Shown: positions 1-4,398 of the stretch, piece after piece
Position numbering within the stretch: position 1 is the stretch's first letter
How the letters are laid out: each line of letters begins with the position of its first letter
Source of the DNA: Atopobium sp. UBA6362
GTDB taxonomy: Bacteria > Actinomycetota > Coriobacteriia > Coriobacteriales > Atopobiaceae
Direction: 5' to 3'
NCBI GenBank assembly: GCA_002440065.1
Contig: DJRK01000022.1
Coordinates: 761-6,435, forward strand
DNA length: 5,675 nt
Translations under genes and position numbers: made by a program
The notes under the pieces: generated by a model
Seen by the model: only the letters and a program-made list of their open reading frames with translations
What the model was told of the DNA's origin: nothing
Databases searched by the model: none

Positions 1-1152
1 GTAGTGGTGGATGTAGCGCTTGCCGTCGACGGGCTCGATGGTGTCGAGGCGCTGCCACTCGTTGAGCATGCCGAGGGTGCAGACGGAGAGCACCTGGGTC
101 TGGCCGCGCTGGAAGAGTCCGGAGCCGTGGACGCGGGGCAGGTAGTCGGGCTTGACCATGAGCGGACGGACCTCGGTCGGGGTGCGGCCGTCGACTCGCT
201 CGCCGGTCTCGACGACCATGAGGCGCATGGCATGCTTCTCGAGGGCCTTGAGCTCCACGGGGATGGCGCGGCTCCACTGGGCCTGCTCCTCCTCGGTGAA
301 CTCAGCGCGGATGGACTCCTTCAGGGCCTCGACCTTGCCGATACGGGAAAGCTTGTCGGCGTCCTTGAGGGCGGCCTCCATCTCGTCGTAGTGGGCGAAG
401 ATGCGGTCGTGGACCTCGGGGATGGGCTCGTCGAGGATGTACTCGCGCTGCTGGATGGGTCCGTTGACCTCCTCGACCTTGGCGAAGAACTTCTTCTCCT
501 CCTCGCAGAAGGCGGCGATGGCCTCCTGGCCAAAGGCCATGGCGGAGAGCATGTCCTCCTCGGAGATCTCGTCGGCGCCCGCCTCGAGCATCGAGATGAA
601 GTCGGCGGAGCCGCCGAGCTCGAGGTCGAGGTCGGAGTTGTCGCGCTCCTCGTAGGTCGGGTTCACGATGAACTCGCCCGTCTCGGGGTCGCGGCCAATG
701 CGCACGCAGGCCAGCGGGCCCTCGAAGGGCACCCCTCCCACAGTGAAGGCAGCCGATGCCGCCATGACGCACATCGTGTCGACCGGGTTGACCTGGTCGG
801 CGACGAGCGAGGTGGCGACGACCTGGACCTCGTTGCGGAAGCCGGCCGGGAAGGACGGGCGCAGCGGGCGGTCGATCATGCGGGCGGTGAGGGTCGCCTT
901 CTCGGAAGGACGCGCCTCGCGCTTGAGGTAGCCGCCGGGGATGCGGCCCACGGCGTACATCTTCTCGATGAAGTCGACCGTCAGGGGGAAGAAGTCGTAG
1001 TCCTTGCGCTCCTTGGACACCACGGCGGTGAGAAGCACGGTGGACTCGCCGCTCTTCACGAGGACGGCACCGGTCGCCTGCTTGGCGAGCTCGCCGGTCT
1101 CGAGGGCGTAGTGCTTGCCGTAGAGGTCGAACTCATGCGTGACTTTTGCCAT
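1..1152 (-). CDS. pnp: Polynucleotide phosphorylase (PNPase), N-terminal 384 residues; 3' end outside window
   Basis: PNPase degrades RNA 3'-to-5' using phosphate and releases nucleoside diphosphates; it is a cytosolic trimer, often part of the RNA degradosome. Residues 1 to about 145 form the first RNase PH domain, with RIPGGYLKREARPSE (70-84), the RNA-gripping loop written in the Gram-positive style rather than the E. coli FFRR form, and ARMIDRPLRPSFPAGF (90-105). The helical linker includes MLEAGADEISEEDML (188-202). The second RNase PH domain begins near residue 335 with RVHGSGLFQRGQTQVL (340-355), and the frame runs open off the left edge at YIHHY. About half of a usual 700-750-residue protein is present; the catalytic second domain, KH and S1 domains would lie outside. 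The ATG is preceded by AAGGGA (1161-1166) with 8 nt spacing. It lies 140 bp downstream of rpsO, the conserved partner, across four hairpins. The family call is secure. Confidence 0.97.
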   Translation of the reverse strand, partial: MAKVTHEFDLYGKHYALETGELAKQATGAVLVKSGESTVLLTAVVSKERKDYDFFPLTVDFIEKMYAVGRIPGGYLKREARPSEKATLTARMIDRPLRPSFPAGFRNEVQVVATSLVADQVNPVDTMCVMAASAAFTVGGVPFEGPLACVRIGRDPETGEFIVNPTYEERDNSDLDLELGGSADFISMLEAGADEISEEDMLSAMAFGQEAIAAFCEEEKKFFAKVEEVNGPIQQREYILDEPIPEVHDRIFAHYDEMEAALKDADKLSRIGKVEALKESIRAEFTEEEQAQWSRAIPVELKALEKHAMRLMVVETGERVDGRTPTEVRPLMVKPDYLPRVHGSGLFQRGQTQVLSVCTLGMLNEWQRLDTIEPVDGKRYIHHY

Positions 1153-1170
1153 TTTTCTTTTCCCTTATCT

Positions 1171-1192
1171 CCGCCTGCCCCTTTGCAGGCGG
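1171..1192 (-). promoter_or_regulatory. pnp leader hairpin just upstream of the ribosome binding site
   Basis: A perfect 8-bp stem, CCGCCTGC (1171-1178) with GCAGGCGG (1185-1192), closes a 6-nt loop. In the minus-strand transcript the loop reads AAAGGG and the stem ends 4 nt before the pnp SD. In E. coli the pnp leader carries a hairpin cut by RNase III that lets PNPase repress its own synthesis; this position is equivalent, so a similar role is inferred. No sequence similarity to the E. coli hairpin is claimed. Confidence 0.6.
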
Positions 1193-1200
1193 GCCATCTT

Positions 1201-1217
1201 GCGGGGCGAATCCCCGC
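1201..1217 (-). other. Short perfect hairpin in rpsO-pnp spacer
   Basis: GCGGGG (1201-1206) pairs with CCCCGC (1212-1217) around a 5-nt loop. It is the third of four consecutive hairpins met by RNA polymerase after rpsO. There is no U-tract, so it is not a terminator by itself; it may help block exonucleases or form part of a processing site. Confidence 0.5.
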
Positions 1218-1223
1218 GGTGCG

Positions 1224-1242
1224 CTGGGGGCCGTTCCCCCAG
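1224..1242 (-). other. Perfect 7-bp hairpin in rpsO-pnp spacer
   Basis: CTGGGGG (1224-1230) pairs with CCCCCAG (1236-1242) around a 5-nt loop. It is the second hairpin after rpsO, 9 nt beyond the terminator-like one. No U-tract follows in the minus direction, so a structural or RNA-processing role is more likely than termination. Confidence 0.5.
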
Positions 1243-1251
1243 AACACAACA

Positions 1252-1274
1252 AGGGGCGCCCGATGGACGCCCCT
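1252..1274 (-). terminator. Probable leaky intrinsic terminator after rpsO
   Basis: The arms 1252-1258 (AGGGGCG) and 1268-1274 (CGCCCCT) form a perfect 7-bp GC-rich stem; two further CC/GG pairs can form inside with one bulged base. In the minus transcript the stem is followed at once by the U-rich run TGTTGTGTT. It starts 18 nt after the rpsO stop codon. In E. coli a similar partial terminator lies between rpsO and pnp, letting some polymerases continue into pnp; the same leaky role is inferred. The U-run is interrupted by G, which would weaken it. Confidence 0.65.
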
Positions 1275-1292
1275 CTGAGGACAAACCGTTGA

Positions 1293-1568
1293 CTACTGGA
1301 TGTTGTCGCGGATGCCGAGGCTCTTGATGAGGTTACGGTAGTTCTCGATGTCGTTCTTCTTGATGTAAGAGAGGAGACGACGACGCTTACCGACGAGCAT
1401 CAGAAGACCACGGCGGGTGTGGAAGTCCTTCTTGTGGGACTTCATGTGCTCGGTCAGCTCCTTGATGCGGGCAGTCAGGATGGCGACCTGAACCTCGGCG
1501 GAACCGGAATCGGACTCGGACTTGCCGTACTGCTTGATGAGCTCGGCCTTCTGCTCCTTGGTGATCAT
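1293..1568 (-). CDS. rpsO: 30S ribosomal protein S15
   Basis: S15 binds the central domain of 16S rRNA early in small-subunit assembly and forms a bridge to the large subunit. The 91-residue product is close to the usual 88-90. It shows the N-terminal helix with SDSGSAEVQVAILTARI (18-34) and the signature HKKDFHTRRGLLMLVGKRRR (45-64), the rRNA-binding part, followed by LLSYIKKND. The ATG is supported by the purine run AAAGGTGG (1576-1583), 7 nt upstream. The gene precedes pnp on the same strand, the order widely conserved in bacteria. Upstream lies a probable promoter (1662-1670) and a leader that can fold over the SD, so autoregulation by S15, known in several phyla with different RNA folds, is plausible. 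Nothing in the coding sequence is unusual. Confidence 0.98.
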   Translation of the reverse strand: MITKEQKAELIKQYGKSESDSGSAEVQVAILTARIKELTEHMKSHKKDFHTRRGLLMLVGKRRRLLSYIKKNDIENYRNLIKSLGIRDNIQ

Positions 1569-1628
1569 GCTTGATCCACCTTTCCATAGACTGGCCTCAA
1601 ACCGGGTTCGCCGTCGGTGGACTCAAGC
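1569..1628 (-). promoter_or_regulatory. rpsO leader fold that buries the SD; candidate S15 autoregulatory RNA
   Basis: In the minus transcript GCTTGAGTCCACC (1616-1628) can pair with GGTGGATCAAGC (1569-1580), giving 12 base pairs with a single bulged G. The 3' strand contains the 3' part of the SD (GGTGG) and ends at the base before the AUG. Inside it, GACGGC (1610-1615) pairs with GCCAGTC (1589-1595) with one bulged A, capped by a 14-nt loop; TATGGAAA (1581-1588) is left unpaired. Such a fold would hide the ribosome site until opened or would be stabilised by a ligand. S15 is known to repress its own translation through structured leaders that differ between phyla, so S15 is the natural ligand. 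The pairing is read directly; the function is inferred. Confidence 0.55.
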
Positions 1629-1661
1629 GACCAAGTAAGAGGTGCCAACAAAACCTTTAGA

Positions 1662-1670
1662 ACGATACCA
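1662..1670 (-). promoter_or_regulatory. Possible extended -10 promoter for rpsO
   Basis: The minus strand reads TGGTATCGT, an extended -10 (TG, one base, then TATCGT, 4 of 6 to consensus). No good -35 is present at 16-18 bp; that region is a G-rich tract. It would give a leader of roughly 85 nt, which includes the SD-burying fold. It is the best promoter-like string I found between the glycosyltransferase and rpsO, but the match is weak. Confidence 0.3.
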
Positions 1671-1672
1671 CA

Positions 1673-1698
1673 CCCCAACCCACATTCACCCCACGCCC
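1673..1698 (-). other. G-quadruplex-type motif upstream of rpsO
   Basis: On the minus strand four G runs of 3-4 bases are separated by loops of 3, 7 and 2 bases (plus-strand C runs at 1673-1676, 1679-1681, 1689-1692 and 1696-1698). This meets the usual pattern G3+ with loops of 1-7. It sits directly upstream of the candidate -10, where a -35 element would be expected, on the non-template strand for rpsO. Confidence 0.45.
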
Positions 1699-1739
1699 AC
1701 AATTCCCTTCCAGGCGGGCTCTGCACCGTGGCGCAGCGG

Positions 1740-1902
1740 CGTGAAGTTCAACGAGGGCAAGGGGGGGATAACGTAGCCCGCCCTGCCCGGGTCTTCTTAT
1801 TCGCGATTTCGCGAAGCGAGCGAGCGCAGCGAGCGCTGAGCGAATTAGAAGACCCGGGCGGGGCGGGCGAACAGGTCAAACAGGCCCTAGTTGAACTTCA
1901 CG
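1740..1902. repeat. Outer inverted repeat enclosing the glycosyltransferase stop codon
   Basis: Arms 1740-1758 and 1884-1902 are complementary at 18 of 19 positions (13 perfect pairs, one G/A mismatch at 1753/1889, five more pairs). The right arm contains the last codons and TAG stop of the glycosyltransferase gene. The centre (1821) almost coincides with that of the inner hairpin at 1776-1868 (1822), so the two form one nested palindrome of 163 bp with unpaired strips of about 17 and 15 bases between them. It could be an extended 3' RNA structure or the trace of an inverted duplication. Confidence 0.7.
1776..1868. repeat. Large stem-loop after the glycosyltransferase gene, possible bidirectional terminator
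   Basis: Arms 1776-1804 and 1840-1868 are 29 nt long and match at 27 of 29 positions, including GCCCGGGTCTTCT against AGAAGACCCGGGC. The apical 35 nt can fold further: AGCGC (1823-1827) with GCGCT (1833-1837), and a competing TCGCGA/TCGCGA pair (1801-1814), giving a branched top. It begins 18 nt after the gene's stop in the minus direction, where a terminator is expected. No U-tract follows on either strand, so it is not a canonical intrinsic terminator. It may act as a transcript-end barrier or with Rho. Confidence 0.7.
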
Positions 1903-2930
1903 ACCTTCTGCGCCACGTGGTAGCCGCCGATCGTGAGGCGCTTGCCGATCGAGCCCGGCAGGTTCGTCGCGATGCCCACGACGCCGTGCTTGGCTCGACG
2001 GTACATCCGCGGGTCGTACTCCTTGAGCTCGGCCCAGAGCTTGTGGAGCTCCTCCATGGCGTCGGGACGGTCGGAGAGCTTGGAGAAGACCGAGCAGATC
2101 GCCATAATGATGGTGAAGTAGTTCATCATGTAGCTGCGGAGCTGCGGGATTTTGATGTCGTCGTAGACGTGGTAGGCGCCCATCATGATGCGGGCGACGC
2201 GCCAGTAGTGGTCGACGCGGCTCGTGAGGACCTTCTCGTTCACGGACTGGTCCTCGCGGCCGATGTAGTAGCGGTAGAGGTCGACGTCGAGGTAGTAGAG
2301 GTTGCGGCACTTGGGGAACGGCACGTAGGCGTAGATGTTGTCGACGTAGAACGTGTGCGGCGGCATCTGGAGGTTAGCCGAGCGCAGGGTCGCGGTGCGG
2401 TAGGTGAGCGCGTGCATGAGCAGGTACTGGCTCATCTTGAAGTGCCCGATGTTGTCCCAGGTAAAGACCTTGCCCACGGGCAGGACGCGGCGGTAGTCGA
2501 CGACGTTGCGGGTGTCGTCCTCCACGTGCTCGTAGACGTAGTTCGTGATGACGAGGTCGACCGTCTCGTCCATCTGGATGAAGCGGCGCAGCTGGGCGAG
2601 AAGGGCCTTGAGCGCGTCGCCGTCGGCCCAGTCGTCGGAGTCGATGTTCTTGAAATAGACGCCGTCGGCGTTCGCCACGGCCTTCATCACGGCGACGCCG
2701 TGCCCGCCGTTCTCCTGGTGGACGGCCTTGATGAGCTCGGGATAACGCTCCTGCCAGGCATCGGCCTTCGCCGGGGTATCGTCCTTGGCGCTGCCGTCGT
2801 CCACGATGACGATCTGCACGTCGTCGGCGTAGTCGGAGCCCGTGAGGATCGACTCGATGCACTTGTCCATGTACTCGGACGAGTTGTAGCACGGGATGCC
2901 GAAGGTGATGGTCTTCTTTGCGCTGCCCAT
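1887..2930 (-). CDS. Family 2 glycosyltransferase (GT-A fold), probably cell-surface glycan
   Basis: This enzyme type transfers a sugar from a nucleotide donor to a glycan or lipid acceptor at the cytoplasmic face of the membrane. The 347-residue protein opens with the GT2 core: TFGIPCYNSSEYMDKCIESIL (9-29, first strand and helix), IVIVDDGS (40-47, nucleotide-binding DDGS), ENGGHGVAVMKAV (73-85) and NIDSDDW (95-101, the DXD metal site). YVDN (195-198) probably carries the catalytic aspartate, and GREDQSV (224-230) resembles the R/QSV segment of EpsJ-like members. The helical C-terminal third, including YMMNYFTIIMAICSVF (267-282), may attach to membrane. The ATG has AAAGGA (2940-2945) 9 nt upstream. 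It lies 72 bp downstream of glf on the same strand, across a terminator-like hairpin, which suggests use of UDP-galactofuranose; the acceptor and exact sugar cannot be read from sequence. Confidence 0.9.
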   Translation of the reverse strand: MGSAKKTITFGIPCYNSSEYMDKCIESILTGSDYADDVQIVIVDDGSAKDDTPAKADAWQERYPELIKAVHQENGGHGVAVMKAVANADGVYFKNIDSDDWADGDALKALLAQLRRFIQMDETVDLVITNYVYEHVEDDTRNVVDYRRVLPVGKVFTWDNIGHFKMSQYLLMHALTYRTATLRSANLQMPPHTFYVDNIYAYVPFPKCRNLYYLDVDLYRYYIGREDQSVNEKVLTSRVDHYWRVARIMMGAYHVYDDIKIPQLRSYMMNYFTIIMAICSVFSKLSDRPDAMEELHKLWAELKEYDPRMYRRAKHGVVGIATNLPGSIGKRLTIGGYHVAQKVVKFN

Positions 2931-2954
2931 AGATTGAGGTCCTTTACTTATAAA

Positions 2955-2984
2955 GGGGGCGGGACGCCTCGGCGACCCGCCCCC
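2955..2984 (-). terminator. Hairpin terminator between glf and the glycosyltransferase
   Basis: GGGGGCGGG (2955-2963) and CCCGCCCCC (2976-2984) form a perfect 9-bp GC stem around a 12-nt loop that can pair further (CGC with GCG). In the minus transcript it begins 18 nt after the glf stop and is followed by TTTATAAG, a short and imperfect U-tract. The glycosyltransferase SD starts about 10 nt further on and I see no promoter between, so read-through is probably needed to express that gene; the element would then lower its level relative to glf. Confidence 0.65.
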
Positions 2985-3002
2985 GCATAGCGTATCGATT
3001 GC

Positions 3003-4205
3003 CTAGTTGTGCTGCGCGATCAGCTCATCGGAGAGATCGAGGGCGGAAGCCACGACGCCGTCCATGTCGTAGTAGCGGTACTCGGCGAGGCGGCCGACGC
3101 AGTGGAAGTTGAGGGCACCCGCCACGCGCTCGCGGTACTTCTTGTAGAGCTCGAGGTTCTCGTCCTCAAGGATGGCGTAGTAAGGGGTCTCGCCGGAGCC
3201 CGGGGTATAGGCCTTGGAGTACTCCTTCATGATGGTGGTCTTGCCGGGGACGACCTGGCCCGTCATGTTCTTGAACTCGGTGATGCGCGTGAAGTCCTCG
3301 GAGGTCGTGTAGTTCACGGTGCCCACGGGCTGGAACTGGTCCTGGTCGAGGGTCTCGAAGACCATGTCGAGCGTGCGGTACGGCAGCGCGCCCAGGTCGA
3401 GGCCGAAGAGCTCGTCGAGCGGGCCGGTGTAGATGACCTCGCCGCCGTAGGGCTTGCCGCCCACAGTGACCGCGCCGCCGCCGACCTTGAGGATGTCGCG
3501 GGCGTCGACGTCGAGGTAGACGCTGATGAGGTCGTGCTCGAGCATGTTCTCGAAGAGCTTGGTGTAGCCCTCGGCCGGCATGCCCTGGAACGGCGCGCCG
3601 GGGAAGTAGCGGTCGTCGTCGCCCACGAAGACGGGGACGCGGCCGGTGATGGACGGGTCGATCTGGTCGGGCGTCTTGCCCCACTGCTTCATGGTGTAGT
3701 GGAGGAAGACGTTCTCGAAGACGTAATCGGCGACCTCGGAGAGCTCGGGGTCGTTCTTCTCGCGAAGCTCCATGATGGGGACCTTCTTGTTCTCGCCGAA
3801 GGTGGCCACGAGCTTCTGGTAGAGGCGCTCGCCCTTCTCGTCGCCGAAGGCGAGCTTGAGGGAGCGGTGGTTGAACGGGACGGGCATGAGGGTGCCGTGG
3901 ATGTTCGCCAGGACCTTGTGCTGGTAGTCGGTCCACTGGGTGAAGCGAGAGAGGAACTGGTTCACGCGCTCGTTCACGGTGTGGTAGATGTGCGGGCCGT
4001 ACTTGTGCACGAGGATGCCCGCCTCGTCCTCATAGTCGTAGGCGTTGCCGGCGATGTGGTCGCGGCGCTCGAGGATGGCGACCTTCATGCCGCAGGCCTC
4101 GGCCAGACGGCGGGCGCAGACGCACCCGGCGTATCCGCAGCCGACGACGATGGCGTCGAATCCCTCGGGGTTGAAACCGGCGCCAAGACCGCTCTGGATG
4201 TTCAT
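3003..4205 (-). CDS. glf: UDP-galactopyranose mutase
   Basis: This flavoenzyme interconverts UDP-galactopyranose and UDP-galactofuranose in the cytosol; the furanose form is the donor for galactofuranose in cell-surface glycans. The 400-residue protein fits the family (about 370-400). It shows the FAD-binding loop VVGCGYAGCVCARRL (20-34), ERRDHIAGNAYDY (46-58), HKYGPHIYHT (67-76), the TMKQWG segment (171-176) with the substrate-stacking tryptophan, GRVPVF then DDRYF (188-201), the mobile-loop region with Arg189, FTRITEF (305-311) with Arg307, and the C-terminal GRLAEYRYYDMD (371-382). Arg189 and Arg307 appear to match the two essential arginines of bacterial mutases. About 15 residues precede the first strand, slightly long. 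The ATG has GAGAGGAA (4210-4217) upstream. It is divergent from pta and followed by a glycosyltransferase that may use its product. Confidence 0.96.
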   Translation of the reverse strand: MNIQSGLGAGFNPEGFDAIVVGCGYAGCVCARRLAEACGMKVAILERRDHIAGNAYDYEDEAGILVHKYGPHIYHTVNERVNQFLSRFTQWTDYQHKVLANIHGTLMPVPFNHRSLKLAFGDEKGERLYQKLVATFGENKKVPIMELREKNDPELSEVADYVFENVFLHYTMKQWGKTPDQIDPSITGRVPVFVGDDDRYFPGAPFQGMPAEGYTKLFENMLEHDLISVYLDVDARDILKVGGGAVTVGGKPYGGEVIYTGPLDELFGLDLGALPYRTLDMVFETLDQDQFQPVGTVNYTTSEDFTRITEFKNMTGQVVPGKTTIMKEYSKAYTPGSGETPYYAILEDENLELYKKYRERVAGALNFHCVGRLAEYRYYDMDGVVASALDLSDELIAQHN

Positions 4206-4230
4206 GTGGTTCCTCTCAGAAGGTTACGGG

Positions 4231-4269
4231 GCTGGCCTGAGCCAGCGACGAGAAGAGAGAAGCTTCTCG
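4231..4269 (-). promoter_or_regulatory. Two tandem hairpins upstream of glf
   Basis: GCTGGC (4231-4236) pairs with GCCAGC (4241-4246) around CTGA, and CGAGAAG (4249-4255) pairs with CTTCTCG (4263-4269) around 7 nt. A perfect 12-bp palindrome, GAGAAGCTTCTC (4257-4268), overlaps the second. They lie between the two divergent starts, 14-52 bp upstream of the glf SD, so they could be a structured glf leader or an operator. No clear glf promoter was found; TAGAAT on the minus strand at 4286-4291 is a weak -10 candidate without a -35. Confidence 0.4.
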
Positions 4270-4282
4270 CCTGAATCTTCGG

Positions 4283-4309
4283 TTGATTCTAGCACCACGA
4301 AACTATAAT
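4283..4309 (+). promoter_or_regulatory. Probable promoter for pta
   Basis: TATAAT (4304-4309) is a perfect -10. The best -35 is TTGATT (4283-4288), 4 of 6 to consensus, with a short 15-bp spacer. The predicted start near 4316 gives an untranslated leader of about 80 nt before the chosen pta ATG. The -10 is the only perfect consensus hexamer in the divergent spacer, which supports it; the short spacer lowers confidence. Confidence 0.6.
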
Positions 4310-4322
4310 GGTCTCGTTTGAT

Positions 4323-4360
4323 GGCGCGCGGGGCCTCAACAGGCGAAAACGCGCCGTTTT
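4323..4360 (+). promoter_or_regulatory. pta leader with two mutually exclusive hairpins
   Basis: GGCGCG (4323-4328) can pair with CGCGCC (4350-4355), enclosing a small GCCT/AGGC hairpin (4333-4344) and followed by GTTTT, which looks like a weak terminator. Alternatively AAAACG (4346-4351) pairs with CGTTTT (4355-4360) and destroys the first stem. Such switching pairs are typical of attenuators, but the stems are short and no ligand or leader peptide is evident. Confidence 0.3.
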
Positions 4361-4385
4361 ACGAACGAGTTAAGGCAGATTTTAT

Positions 4386-4392
4386 GGAGGAG
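4386..4392 (+). promoter_or_regulatory. Ribosome binding site that fixes the pta start
   Basis: GGAGGAG is a near-perfect SD, 6 nt before the ATG at 4399. The frame is open further upstream, with in-frame ATG at 4321 and 4384 and TTG at 4318, but 4384 has only AAGG 8 nt before it and 4321 would be almost leaderless. The SD therefore favours 4399. Confidence 0.85.
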
Positions 4393-4398
4393 TTATCT

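Noticed and set aside
4..1278. Long plus-strand open frame opposite pnp
   Set aside because: It is antisense to a clear PNPase gene; its composition (L, V, G, E, D repeats) is the typical shadow of G/C-biased third positions, with no SD or family motif.
1387..1587. Minus-strand ATG in the rpsO leader opening a 66-codon overlapping frame
   Set aside because: It reads out of frame through the rpsO gene and gives no conserved protein; the S15 frame with the SD at 1576-1583 explains the region.
1681..1774. Plus-strand stretch encoding VKFN followed by a stop at 1772-1774, echoing the VKFN end of the glycosyltransferase
   Set aside because: The likeness comes from the inverted repeat itself; there is no upstream gene body to support a pseudogene, so it is treated only as part of the palindrome finding.
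1801..1845. GAGC/GCGA-rich apex resembling the T-shaped end of a viral inverted terminal repeat
   Set aside because: The likeness is simple-sequence GC composition in a bacterial intergenic hairpin; no replication gene or nicking motif is nearby.
1617..2990. 457-codon plus-strand open frame opposite the glycosyltransferase
   Set aside because: It is antisense to a motif-rich GT2 gene and runs through the large palindrome; low-complexity V/D/E/L composition marks a shadow.
3009..4274. 421-codon plus-strand open frame opposite glf
   Set aside because: It mirrors the mutase gene almost end to end and has no recognisable domain.
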